A stretch of 64,000 nt of DNA from Chrysogorgia sp. JL179-B06 (lineage: Eukaryota; Cnidaria; Anthozoa; Scleralcyonacea; Chrysogorgiidae), in NCBI GenBank assembly GCA_035772405.1, contig JAYKKM010000080.1:4101501-4165500 (forward strand), given 5' to 3'. A program made the translations under genes and the position numbers. Each line of letters begins with the position of its first letter. The stretch's first letter is position 1. The notes under the pieces are model-generated. The model saw nothing but the letters and a program-made list of their open reading frames with translations. It ran no database searches and was not told where the DNA came from. This document shows positions 1 to 10,198 of the stretch, one piece after another.

Positions 1-1836
1 TCTAAGGAAGCGTACCCTGACCACATGGACCTACTGTTGATAACTAATGATGTGGGCAACAAGCACTACGTGTACATTCGCGATTTCAACAAGTTTATGT
101 ACCGTCAGACAGAGCATAAGGCTAGAAAACATTTTTGTAGACATTGCCTGCAGTGTTTTAGTCGAGCGGACGTGCTTGAAAGTCATGTTGAAGTATGTTT
201 GGTCATCAATGGGAAGCAAGCTATTAAAATGCCGCAAAAAGGTGCGAAAGTGAAATACGAGAATTTTAGTAGGCAGCTAAACGTACCATTTGTGGTGTAT
301 GCAGATTTCGAGGCTATCACACAGAAGGTGCACACAGCAAAGCTGCCAAGCGAGTGTAGCTACACAAATGCTTACCAGAGACACGTTGACTGCGGTTATG
401 GGTATAAACTAGTTTGTTGCTATGACAATGAGTATAGTAAGCCAGTGAAAGTGTATCGTGGTGAAAATGCAGTCAACAAGTTCATCGGGGAGATGTTAGA
501 AATTGTTGAATATTGTAAAGAAACATCTGAGAGTCACTTTAACAAAGAAATGACGCTGACTGATGTCGATAAGAAGAATTTCGACGAGGCTAAGAGTTGT
601 CATATTTGTAGCGTTGAGTACACCAGCGCTGACGTTAGAGTGAGAGACCACTGTCATGTGTCAGGTAAGTACAGAGGGTCTGCACATCGTGACTGTAATG
701 TGAACTTTAAGTTGACTGATAAAATCCCTGTGATCTTTCACAACTTACGTGGCTACGATAGTCATTTCATTATGCAGGAGATTGGTAAGTTTAGTCAAGA
801 CATAAATGTGATACCGAACAACATGGAGAAGTACATGGCGTTCATGCTTGGAAAAAACTTGGTATTTTTGGACAGCTTTCAGTTCATGGGTAGTGGTCTA
901 GACAACTTGGTAAGGAACCTACCAAGGGACGCTTTCAAATACACGTCAGAAGTGTTTCACGACGAGGGGTTGACACTTATGACAAGAAAGGGGGTCTATC
1001 CCTATGATTACATGGACTCCTTTAATAAATTCGATGAGCGCGAGCTACCCTCCAAAAAAGATTTCTACAGCATTCTGAATGATGAGCACATCACGGAAGA
1101 AATGTACGAGCGTGCCATCGACGTGTGGGACTACTTCGACGTTGAGAGTATGGGTGGGTATCACGACCTGTATTTGAAAAGTGATGTGCTCTTGCTTACC
1201 GACGTTTTTGAGAACTTTAGAAAGACATGCCATCGTGAGTACAAATTAGACCCGTGTCATTATTTTACATCGCCCGGATTGGCTTGGGACGCCATGTTAA
1301 AGATGACTGGAGTAGAACTTGAACTATTGTCTGACATTAACATGTTCCAGTTTGTAGAATTAGGTATGCGTGGTGGTGTGAGCTACATATGCAACAGACA
1401 CGGTGTGGCGAATAATAAATACATGGAAGGGTATGACAAAGAGCAAGAGTCGAAGTATTTGATGTACCTTGACGCCAACAATTTGTATGGATGGGCGATG
1501 AGTCGAAGTCTACCTACGGGCGGCTTCAAGTGGTTGACTGAGATAGAAATAGAAAAAGTTAATCTATGCGACTATCACAACGATAGTAAAAAGGGCTTAC
1601 TGCTTGAAGTCGACTTGGAGTATCCAGCTCATTTACATGACCTACACAACGATTACCCGGTGGCTCCCGAGAAGATGGAGATAACTGTCGACATGTTGTC
1701 AGAGTACTGCACGAAAATCAAAAATAAGTTTAATGTGAGCGTTGGTGGTGTGAAGAAGCTGGTTACTAATTTGGGGGATAAAAAAAGTACGTGTGTCACT
1801 ACGGAAATCTGCAGTTGTATATGGATCTTGGATTAA
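1..1836 (+). CDS. Protein-primed type DNA polymerase B, N-terminal and exonuclease part (5' partial, frameshifted)
   Basis: Family B DNA polymerase of the kind carried by Polinton/Maverick-like self-replicating transposons; it would copy the element's linear DNA. The first ATG is at 25, but the frame is open back to base 1, so the true N-terminus lies outside the window. Counting from that ATG: a C2H2-like zinc motif (CRHCLQC, then H and C) near residues 38-58; Exo I VYADFEA (D94, E96); a CHIC...DHCH...C zinc cluster like recombination endonuclease VII near 192-227; Exo II NLRGYDSHF (D245); Exo III YLKSDVLLL (D387); polymerase motif A YLDANNLYGW (D483). The frame is lost at an A7 run (1780-1786) and ends in unrelated residues at 1836; motifs B and C continue in another frame just downstream. 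Motifs and their order are seen; the Polinton assignment is from family knowledge. It could be a recent pseudogene or a live gene with a one-base homopolymer error. Confidence 0.88.
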   Translation, partial: SKEAYPDHMDLLLITNDVGNKHYVYIRDFNKFMYRQTEHKARKHFCRHCLQCFSRADVLESHVEVCLVINGKQAIKMPQKGAKVKYENFSRQLNVPFVVYADFEAITQKVHTAKLPSECSYTNAYQRHVDCGYGYKLVCCYDNEYSKPVKVYRGENAVNKFIGEMLEIVEYCKETSESHFNKEMTLTDVDKKNFDEAKSCHICSVEYTSADVRVRDHCHVSGKYRGSAHRDCNVNFKLTDKIPVIFHNLRGYDSHFIMQEIGKFSQDINVIPNNMEKYMAFMLGKNLVFLDSFQFMGSGLDNLVRNLPRDAFKYTSEVFHDEGLTLMTRKGVYPYDYMDSFNKFDERELPSKKDFYSILNDEHITEEMYERAIDVWDYFDVESMGGYHDLYLKSDVLLLTDVFENFRKTCHREYKLDPCHYFTSPGLAWDAMLKMTGVELELLSDINMFQFVELGMRGGVSYICNRHGVANNKYMEGYDKEQESKYLMYLDANNLYGWAMSRSLPTGGFKWLTEIEIEKVNLCDYHNDSKKGLLLEVDLEYPAHLHDLHNDYPVAPEKMEITVDMLSEYCTKIKNKFNVSVGGVKKLVTNLGDKKSTCVTTEICSCIWILD

Positions 1837-2768
1837 AAATCAATAAGATCCACAGGGTCCTGCAGTTCGACCAGTCCAAGTGGTTGGGTAAGTACATCGA
1901 CTTTAACACAGTCAAAAGAACTGCGGCTAAGAACGCTTTTGAGAAGGACTTCTTCAAGTTGATGAACAACAGTGTGTTCGGAAAAACGATGGAAAATTTG
2001 AGGAAGCGTGTGGACGTAAGATTAGTGACCACTGCGAAGAAATTAGAAAAGCTTGTCTCGAAGCCGACGTTTGTGTCTTGCAAAATATTTAGCGAGAATT
2101 TAGTCGCTGTCCACAAAGTTAAAGAAACGTTGACACTAAATAGACCCGCATATGTGGGTATGTGTATACTAGACTTGAGTAAAACGTTGATGTACAATTT
2201 TCACTACAATTATATTATGAAAAAGTACTCTAGCGACACCTGTAGATTGCACTTCACTGACACTGACAGTCTGTTGTACTCGATCAAAACTGACGACGTT
2301 TATTCCGACTTTATGATGGAGTGCGAAAAGTTTGATAATAGCGACTACCCTGCAGACAGCCCATTCTTTTTTAGAGAGAATAAGAAAGTTATTGGGAAGA
2401 TGAAGGACGAGTGCGCTGGAACGCCAATTGTCGAGTTCGTCGGGTTGCGCAGTAAAATGTACAGCTATTTGAAAGAGGGTGGAGGTGGCGGGAAAACCGC
2501 TAAAGGTATTAGAAAAAATATAATTAAAAAGGTAATCAGATACGAAGATTACAAAAGCGTGTTACTCGAGCAGAAACAATTGCGACACACAATGAAGACC
2601 ATTAGAAGTGTCAAACATCAGCTCGGTAGCTATGAAATTAATAAAGTATCGCTATCCTGCTTCGACGATAAACGATACCTTTTAGAAAATGGTATTGACT
2701 CCTACGCGTATGGCCACAAAAACATTGTAGTGAGAGATACCACTGAGAGTAGTGAACAAACAGACTAA
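1787..2768 (+). CDS. DNA polymerase B, C-terminal palm/thumb part (continuation after frameshift)
   Basis: Second part of the polymerase that begins at the window's left edge, in frame 3 instead of frame 1. It carries motif B (NNSVFGKTMEN, about 1965-1997), catalytic motif C TDTDS (2257-2271) and the KxY-type motif LRSKMYSY (about 2444-2467). The C-terminal segment has DDKRYLLENG and ends in a TAA at 2766-2768. The first codon of the open frame is a GTG, so this is not an independent gene: it has no ATG start and lacks the exonuclease and motif A. All catalytic aspartates are present, so the single frameshift is the only disabling lesion seen across roughly 920 codons. A hairpin with a T-run follows 87 bases after the stop. 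Confidence 0.85.
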
Positions 2769-2854
2769 TTCGTAGAGTAGTTGGCTATTTGTTAGTCAAT
2801 GTTGTTAGCCAATCAAAAGAGCACCATTTTGCTATCCATTTGGATAAACATCAT

Positions 2855-2885
2855 CACTAGACTTGAAAATCTAGTGGTTTTTTTT
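2855..2885 (+). terminator. Hairpin plus T-run after the polymerase gene
   Basis: CACTAGA (2855-2861) and TCTAGTG (2870-2876) form a perfect 7-bp stem with an 8-base loop, followed by T8 at 2878-2885. Its place 87 bases past the polymerase stop suggests a transcript 3'-end signal of the element, as hairpins serve in some large DNA viruses. The function is inferred. Confidence 0.4.
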
Positions 2886-2925
2886 CGCGCGTGAGTTGAG
2901 ACAGCAGTAGTTTGTTGAAAAAAAA

Positions 2926-3072
2926 TGTGAAAACGTTGAAACAACACTCTCTATTTTTAAATATGTGAAAATGTTGAAACGACACTTTCTTTTTTAAATA
3001 TGTGAAAAATGTGAAACGACACATTCTATTTTTTAAAAAACATGCAAAAATATTGAAATGTCACATTATTAG
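2926..3072. repeat. Short tandem repeat, four diverged units of about 38-42 bp
   Basis: Units begin TGTGAAAA or TGCAAAAA at 2926, 2964, 3001 and 3043; each contains a GTTGAAAC/TGTGAAAC core, then an ACACT/ACATT block and a T/A-rich tail. Non-coding. It lies just beyond the polymerase 3' hairpin. Confidence 0.6.
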
Positions 3073-4445
3073 CATATAAATCGAGTTTGTGGTCTTATTT
3101 GATGTATGTTGTAAATTTAGAATTACCGAAATGACATCGAATTTTTGGGGGTTTGGGATTTGGTATAAATTTGGTGATGTTTTGGCGATTATATTCGCGT
3201 TCAACATTGAATGTGTTAAAAATGAGCTCGTAGCCCCACTCTCTATACTACTGATATGAGCTTGACGATCGTCCATGTATCGTCTGTCTACTCCAAGCTC
3301 TCTCACATTCACTGCAGCAGTGTATATTTTAACACATATATTGAGGAGGCACCAATCCTCGTTCCAGGCTGCTTTTCTTCCCTTGGCCACCCCGGCCCGT
3401 TAAGGAGATCCGCGCCTCTTCAGATGCTTACTCTGAAAGTAACCATAGGTTTATCTTCGCTGGAGAATTGCAAAACAAGCTGCATGTTGCAGAGGTGACC
3501 TTTGTGCGAATAATTATATACATGGACGTTGTTGGCGGTTAGATGGAGATATTTTAGTGAAAAAGGTGACTCTATTTAAGAATGTTGTTTAAATAAGAGT
3601 CGCAATGGGTATTACATAATTGAGCGACGTTGAAAAATAAAAATAACAACCTTAGTTGAAAAGAATCCTGATCAAATGCTCCCAAAGCAGAAAAATGTGC
3701 ACACGAAGACAGTGACGTCACAATTAGGGTGTGTATATTTTGGTGGTCATGTGACATTTCCCTAATAATCTTAATTATCAAATAGTTGGCGAAACGACAA
3801 ATTAAAACTATGAAAATTCTCTTTTATGAAACTTTGATTTGTTTTGGTTTACTTTCGATAATCATCCCCGATGTTAAACCTTGTTGAACATTCCCAAGAA
3901 AATGAAGAAATGTCCTCTAGTCTGCCAAGTAAATACACTTGGTGTTTTCGAAGCGAAGCATTCAGGACCAACAGACCGCAGTGCGATTAGTTCAGAGCCT
4001 CGCTTGTGGCTTGTCAGCAATGTCATGCACATTTAAAATGGGGAGTTACCAATCCTCTTTCCAGGCTATTTTAATTCTTCTATTTCCTGTCCACTTTAAC
4101 GAGATACGGACCTTGTAAAATGCATAATGATAAACGGACGTCTAAATATGAGAGAAAACAGTGTATATTTACACGCAGCGTTGCGTGAAATGATGCATGT
4201 TATAAATGAGGAATATGTATCATCATATTTTGTCAGTCTAATTTAATATATTGATTAAATACAGGGTCGTCTTGGAAATTAACAGTTAAGCGATTTGTGC
4301 TTCTGAAAAGAACAACCTACGGTAAGAGTAACATGACCAAATGTTCATCTAACGAAATAGAATCTCGCTTGAGGCTTAATTATCTGAAGATTAAAATAAC
4401 TGAATTTCGTTGTTGTAAAAACTTTAAAAGTTTGTTTGGGGGCTT
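3073..4445. repeat. Diverged copy of the long complex repeat family
   Basis: No gene is supported. Blocks match the copy at 31.0-32.9 kb in the same order: 3570-3660 (AAATAAGAGTCG, then ATTGAGCGACGTT) matches 31.12-31.20 kb; 3840-4080 (TTTCGATAATC, CATTCAGGACCAACAG, GAGTTACCAATCCTC) matches 31.29-31.50 kb and its relatives; 4150-4400 matches 32.61-32.83 kb. An extra GAGGAGGCACCAATCCTC block lies at 3345-3430. Divergence is much higher than among the 12-31 kb units, so this copy is old. It stops where the retroelement LTR begins. Confidence 0.6.
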
Positions 4446-4519
4446 TGCGTTAAATCAGCAGGACAAACTACCCTTATGTATACATATTTTGGATTTATTA
4501 TTTGGCTCACAAAATTACT

Positions 4520-4804
4520 GTAAACGTCATAATATCTATTCTTTCTGAGCAAGGTACCCGGAGAAGGCAGGACGGAGGACCCGGTGGGCCCCCACCACCT
4601 TTTGTAGAAACACGGGAAAATGTTTAGTGTATTTAATAATTCAAACATTGTTTCAAAATATTAATATTGTAAGAATGGTATGAAGTTTTATTATACTTGA
4701 AATCACATGTATAAATTAACTGAACTCGGAAAAGATCTCAAAACATATATTGAACGTAATAACAACATGGGGCAGACCCCTTCGCTCATGCCCAGACACT
4801 CACA
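4520..4804 (-). mobile_element. Probable 3' LTR of a Ty3/gypsy element, with adjacent polypurine tract
   Basis: On the minus strand the integrase reading frame stops at 4868, and a purine-rich tract (complement of 4805-4818, AAAAAGAGGGGTAT) is followed by TG, the usual first bases of an LTR. The LTR body has an AATAAA at about 4693-4698 on the minus strand and a GC-rich segment near 4570-4595. The far end, proposed as ...TTTACA near 4520, is uncertain because no second LTR is in the window for comparison. Confidence 0.4.
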
Positions 4805-4867
4805 ATACCCCTCTTTTTACCAGATTAGCGCAGTTCATTGAATTTCAGGTTTTTAACTGGCTCACAT

Positions 4868-6202
4868 CTATCTGGTAGCCTCTCCATCGTTTATGATCTC
4901 TTTGGACCCGAGTTCTGAACTCCTTGTGGGAACATTGATTAAATAGCTTTTGTACATGGGTGTCATCAATGTGTCATCAATGCAAATATCTAATTCAACC
5001 CCGATTGTTGGCTTGACCTGACTCATGCATGACTCTGCATGGGTGACGGTTGTTTCCTCAACATTTTCCCCTACATATGGTTCCAATATGTTGTAGTGAA
5101 GTGTTCCAGTGCGCCGGCCATTGACTTCCTTGGTTGTATAGTTCAAACTCGGCTGTCCTCGGTTGACTAATATTTTCTGAGCATATCATTGCCATGAGCA
5201 TATTCCATGGGCATATCCACTTCATGGCTAGCTTCTTCCTGATGGACTTTGTATCATTCATCCACACTTTATCTCCCTATTTGTTCTGTTTGTGGCGGTC
5301 TAATTTGTCGCAGTGAGTCTTCTGGCGTTTTTAGCCAAAACCATGTTTTCTTTTGCATCTGCATACGCTTCTTCATAACCGTGGACTACCTGTTGGACAT
5401 ATTCACTTGCTGATATTGCATTGTATGGCGGTACACCATTCATTAGGTCAATGAACAGGTTGATTTCACGATCACAATTTCATAATCGCGGTCCAAAAAA
5501 GAACGTGCTGTAGCCTGTTGGGGAGTATACCGAAGGGTTAAACGCCATCTCGATTTGGGAGAGGTGATCGTCCCAATCCAATCCATTTGGCTACTTGTTT
5601 TGACAGCATAGACTTTATAGTCCAGAAGTCTCCTTCGCTTAGTCCACCGCCTTCCGGGTGATACGTTATTGTGCGTGACTTGTAAACGCCAATATTTTCG
5701 CACAACTGACTTACGAGCTCACTCTAATATTGACGACCTTGGACAGAATGGAGCTAATGTGGCACGACTTCTTGAGGGATATATCCGTTGGAGATCCTGT
5801 TACTCACTGTTGCTGAATCCTATTTGCGTACTGCGAATAGACGAATTTTCTTCGCAAAAGCGTCTGCCATAATAAGGCAATATCAGTGCCCCTTTCCTGA
5901 TATCCGTAAATCAGTGATCCAGTAGTTACCAATTCTCATGTACTGTTCACCTTGATAGGCTTTAACGGCACTCGCAAGTTTGGTACTGCGGATCGACGAG
6001 CTTGACATTTGAGGTACTTTAGGCAATACTTCTTGACATCTCTGGAAAGCCCATGCCAGTAGAAGCGCTTCCAGATCGTCTCTTCGGTTTTATGTTATCC
6101 ATGTGACAAGAACACTTTCCCTCGTGCATCTCTGTGACAATAGCCTGCTGATAGCCGCTTTGTTTTCTTCGCGCAATTTTCTTACGAGATCTTCTTTCGC
6201 AT
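4868..6202 (-). pseudogene. Ty3/gypsy integrase fragment, copy 1 (degraded)
   Basis: Integrase of an LTR retrotransposon, which would join element cDNA to the genome. Pieces in shifting minus-strand frames, N to C: a zinc-binding-type segment (KRFYWHGL then KKYCLK, about 5999-6075); the first core aspartate in IMADAF (about 5865-5880); HSVQGRQY (5730-5751), where the second catalytic aspartate is replaced by V and a TAG follows; YHPEGGG...SEGDF around the catalytic glutamate (about 5620-5664); QIEMAFN (about 5535-5560); a GDKVW C-terminal segment (about 5270); and VNGRRTGTLHYN before the stop at 4868-4870. Reverse transcriptase and RNase H are absent: the fragment runs straight into a minisatellite at 6226. 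Multiple stops and frameshifts make it dead. Family assignment is firm from motif order; the clade is not determined. Confidence 0.78.
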
Positions 6203-6225
6203 TACTCTCGTCTTTTTATACCGTT

Positions 6226-7001
6226 CTTCTTCTTCCTCCTTTCTTCCTCTTCTTCCTCTTCCTCCTGCTGCTGTTTCCTCTTCATCCTGCCGCTGCTGCT
6301 GATGCTTCCTCTTCCTCCTCCTGCTGCTGCTTCCTCTTGCTGCTGCTGCTTCCTCTTTCTCCTGCTCCTGCTGCTTCCTCTTGCTCTGCTGCTGCTGCTT
6401 CCTTTTCCTCCTGCTGCTGTTGCTGCTGCTGCTTCCTCTTCCTCCTGCTGCTCCCTCTTCCTCCTGCTCTCTCTTCCTGCTACTGCTGCTGCTCCATCTT
6501 CCTCCTGCTGCTGCTTCCTCTTCCTCCTGCTTCTGCTGCTTTCTCTTCCGCCTGCTTCTGCTGCTTGCTCTTCCTCCTGCTGCTGCTTCCTCTTCTTCCT
6601 GCTGCTTCATCTTCCTCCTGCTGCTGCTGCTTCCCTTTCCTCCTGCTGCTGTTGCTGCTGCTGCTTCCTCTTCCTCCTGCTGCTGCTGCTGCTTCCTCTT
6701 CCTCCTGCTTATGCTGCTGTTGGTTCTCTTCCTCCTGCTGCTGGGGCTGCTTCCTCTTCCTCCTGCTGCTGCTTCCTCTTCCTCCTGCCGCTGCTTTCTC
6801 TTCCTCCTGTTGCTGCTGCTGCTTCCTCTTCCTGCTGCTGCTGCTCCTTCTTGCTCCTGCTGCTACGTCCTCTTCCTCCTGCTTCTGCTACTTCCTCTTC
6901 CTCCTGCTGCTGCTGCTTCCTCATCCTCATCCTCCTGCTGCTGTTGCTTCCTCTTCCTCCTGCTGCTACTGCTGCTACCTCTTCCACCTGCTGCTGCTGC
7001 G
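6226..7001. repeat. CTG/TTCCTC minisatellite, array 1
   Basis: About 776 bp of 18-27 bp units built from CTGCTGCTGCTTCCTCTTCC, with variable numbers of CTG and CTTCCT. Because the unit contains no stop in most frames, long ORFs appear on both strands (Leu/Ser/Cys-rich on plus; Gln/Glu/Ala/Gly/Arg-rich on minus). They track the repeat exactly and have no domain, so I do not call genes. On the minus strand the array lies just upstream of the integrase fragment, but the integrase frame meets a TAA a few codons before the array, so the two are not one open frame here. Confidence 0.85.
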
Positions 7002-7295
7002 TAGATTAAACTATCGGTCGTCGTGGGACAATAAAAATAATAACCATAGGAGAAAAGAATGCTTGCTTATCAAATGTTCCCAATGCAGAGGGATCTGTTC
7101 TTTCTGACGCAAACAAATTTTGCAAATGAAACCCAAAAATACTAAGGAATTTCCAATATTTTCTCCACAAAAGTATTTTTAAGCATATCCTTCATTTTTA
7201 CGACTAAGGCAGCAGAAACACACGAAAGTCCATTTCTACGGCTATCCACTGGAGGCAGACAGAGAGGTGCTTAGGAAATCAATGTTGTGTACCTA
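7002..7295. repeat. Fragment of the long complex repeat family between the two duplicated blocks
   Basis: No gene. The stretch 7030-7090 (ACAATAAAAATAATAACC, then AAAAGAATG and CAAATGTTCCCAATGCAG) corresponds to 3630-3690, another diverged family copy. The remainder to 7295 is AT-rich sequence I do not recognise. Confidence 0.45.
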
Positions 7296-7296
7296 A

Positions 7297-7950
7297 GGGT
7301 TAAACGCCATCTCGATTTGAGGGAGGTTACGTCCCAATCCAATCCATTTGGCTACTTGTTTTGACAGCATAGACTTTATAGTCCGGAAGTCTCTTTCGCT
7401 TGGTCCACCGCCTTCCGGGTGATACATTATTGTGCGTGACTTGTAAACGCCCATCTTTTCGCACAACTAACTTACGAGCTCACTCTCATATTGACGGCCC
7501 TGGTCAGAATGGAGCCAATGTGGCACAACTTCTTGAGGGATATATCTGTTGCAGATCCTGTTACTCACTGTTGCTGAATCCTGTTTGCGCACTGCGAATA
7601 GACGAATTTTCTTCTCAAAAGCGTCTGCCATAATAAGGCAATATCAGTTCCCCTTTCTTGATATCGGTAAATCAGTGATGCCAGTAGTTACCAATTCTCC
7701 TGTACTGTTCACCTTGATAGGGTTTAACGGCCCTCGCAAGTTTGGTACTGAAGATCTACGAGCTTGACATTTGAGGTACTTTAGGCAATACTTATTGACA
7801 TCTCTATATTAGAAGCGCTTCCAGATCGTCTATTTCGTTTTATGTTATCCATGTGACATTGAACACTTTCCCTCGTGCATATGCTGATAGCCTCTCGCTT
7901 TGTTTTCTTCGCGCAATTTTCATACGAGATCTTCTTTCGCTCTCCTCTCG
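7297..7950 (-). pseudogene. Ty3/gypsy integrase fragment, copy 2 (better preserved core)
   Basis: Second copy of the integrase fragment. Unlike copy 1 it keeps the second catalytic aspartate (HSDQGRQYE, about 7489-7512) and has GAG where copy 1 has TAG. It also keeps YHPEGGGPSERDF around the catalytic glutamate (about 7395-7424) and QIEMAFN at its truncated end. It still has in-frame stops (one a few codons after GRQYE, another near the N-terminal side) and lacks the GDKVW region, so it is inactive. The core motif state shows copy 1 decayed after the duplication, or that the source was closer to copy 2. Confidence 0.72.
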
Positions 7951-7963
7951 TCTTTTTATACCG

Positions 7964-9031
7964 TTCTTCTTCTTCCTCCTCTTCTTCCTCTTCTGCCTCT
8001 TCCTCCTGCTGCTGTTTCCTCTTCCCCCTGCTGCTGCTGCTTCCTCTTGCTGCCGCTGCTTCCTCTTCCTCCTGCTGCTGCTTCCTCTTCTTCCTCCTGC
8101 TGCTGCTGCTTCCTCTTACTCCTACTGCTGCTGCCGCTTCCTCTTCCTGCTGTTGCTGCTTCCTCTTCCTCCTGCTGCTGCTTCCTCTTCCTCTTCCTCC
8201 TGCTTATGCTGCTGTTTCTTCTGCTTCCTCCTGCTGCTGCTTCCTTTTCCTCCTGCTTATGCTGCTGTTTCTTCTTCTTCCTCCTGATACTGGTGCTGCT
8301 TCCTCTTCCTCCTGTTGCTGCTGCTTCCTCTTCCTCCTGCTGTTGCTGCTGCTTCCTCTTCCTCCTGCTGCTGCTGCTTCCTCTTCCTCCTACTCCTCCT
8401 GCTGCTTCCTCTTCCTCCTGCTGCTGCTGTTGCTTCCTCTTCCTCCTGCTGCTGCTGCTTCCTCTTCCTGCTGATGCTACAGCTGCTTCCTCTTCCCCTT
8501 GCTGCTGCTGTTTCCTCATCCTCCTGCTGCTTCCTCTTCCTCCTCCTGCTGCTGCTGCTGCTTCCTCTTCCTCCTGCTGCTGCTTCCTCTTCCTCCTCCT
8601 GCTGCTGCTTCTGCTGCTTCCTCTTCCTCCTGCTGCTGCTTCCTCATCCTCCTGCTGCTGTTGCTTCATCTTCCTGTTGCTGTTGGTGCTTCCTCTTCCT
8701 CCTACTGCTGCTTCCTCTTCCACTTCCTCCTGCTGCTGCTTCCTCTTCCTCCTGCTTATGCTGCTGTTGGTTCCTCTTCCTCCTGCTGCTGGTGCTACTT
8801 TATCTTCCTCCTGCTGCTTCCTCTTTCTCCTGCTGCTTCCTCTTCCTCCTGCTGCTTCCTCTTCCTCCTCCTGCTCTGCTGCTTCCTCTTGCTACTGTTA
8901 CTGCTTCTTCTTCCTCCTGCTGCTGCTTCCTCCTGCTGCTGCTTCTTCCTCTTCCTCCTGCTGCTGCTGCTTCCTCTTCTTCCTGCTGCTGATGCTTCCC
9001 CTTCTTCCTTGCTGCTACTGCTTCCACTTCC
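7964..9031. repeat. CTG/TTCCTC minisatellite, array 2
   Basis: About 1,070 bp of the same unit family as array 1, longer and with occasional variants such as CTTATGCTGCTG (seen several times in both arrays). It ends abruptly at a CTCAGCTCAGAGGCTCG block of the long repeat family. Stop-free in several frames on both strands; no independent evidence of coding. Confidence 0.85.
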
Positions 9032-9521
9032 TCAGCTCAGAGGCTCGCTTGTGTCATGTCAGAGGCGACATGCCCATATAAATAGAGGAGTTACCAATCC
9101 TATTTCGAGGTTATTTTCTTCCCTTTTCTGCCCGCGTTAACAATATACGGATATCTTAAGATGTATAAAGCTACTTACAGCACCCAAAGCTTTGGTGTAT
9201 TCATAAACAGATTCTCAGAAATGACCGATATTTTGTTTTGGTCCAAATATCTACATTAGAAAAAACAGCATAAAATTATATATTAAAAATTATAAATTAA
9301 AAATATAGGTCTCTCATATTAGTATGAAAAATGTCACAGGCGTGGTGCAGATAATGGCTACCCTGACCGAACTGAAAATACGTCGCCCTAGTCGCCAGGG
9401 ACGAAAGGTACAGAATTTAAACCCAAAATCACCTTAATACTGAATGAATGAATTTATTTATTTAAACATGCAGGAAACCAATATCACCCGAAGGTGCTTT
9501 ACAAAAGGGACCTGTACTTAA

Positions 9522-9705
<184 letters not shown>

Positions 9706-9772
9706 GTGATTTGAACAATAAGAAAATATTACAAGATTTAGATTACATTAAAACTACAGCCAAATATAGTTA

Positions 9773-10198
9773 TCAAATTAAGTTAAAAATTTCCAGTTTC
9801 CTTTTAAATGAATTAATACAAACGGTGTCTCTAATATTCATAGGAATAGAGTTCCATCCCTTAACTAACAAATACTGTGTAGCATGAAGACCTGAATTAC
9901 TCTTACTTTGGTTGGTACGTAAGTCAAGTTTATGGCGAGTGTTCTAGCAATTTACATCAGTTCCGTATAAAAAATTTAAATTATGATCTATAATGTTATT
10001 AACACATCTGTGCACATATGTGCAGCGAAGAAATTTCCGCCTTATGTTTAGTGGTTTCCGGTTCAAAATGGTGAGGGCTTCATTTGCTGATGAGTGTATA
10101 GGCATGTTCAAAATAATTTTAGCTGCTTTATGTTAAAGTACCTGCAGTGAATCCATCAATATTTTATTATTTCTATCTCCCCATACTAAGTTACCATA
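9773..10198 (-). pseudogene. LINE reverse transcriptase C-terminal region, two internal stops
   Basis: One minus-strand frame of 142 codons reads as the region after the reverse transcriptase of CR1/jockey-type LINEs: YGNLVWGD, then KAAKIILNMPIHSSANEAL, then the KGWNSIP motif (compare the usual WNSLP), then INSFKRKLE and a TGA at 9775-9773. Internal stops lie at 10135-10133 and 9946-9944, all in the same frame. The catalytic domain is absent (5' truncation). Because of the stops it would be missed by an ORF scan. Confidence 0.72.

Larger units (their letters stand above)
5535..9031. repeat. Tandem duplication of integrase fragment plus minisatellite
   Basis: The block starting AGGGTTAAACGCCATC at 5534 recurs at 7296 (offset 1,762). 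In both copies it runs through the integrase fragment, the same CGTCTTTTTATACCG junction (6209-6223; 7949-7963), and into the same CTG/TTCCTC array. The second copy begins inside the integrase and lacks its C-terminus. A short piece of the long repeat family (7002-7295) separates the copies. Confidence 0.7.

Noticed and set aside
6103..7107. Long plus-strand ORFs of 207-334 codons over the first CTG/TTCCTC array
   Set aside because: The open frames follow the tandem unit in three plus frames and on the minus strand; no domain, and composition is explained by the repeat.
7900..9081. 393-codon and overlapping ORFs over the second array
   Set aside because: Same explanation; frames differ from those in array 1 because of indels in the units, which argues against coding constraint.
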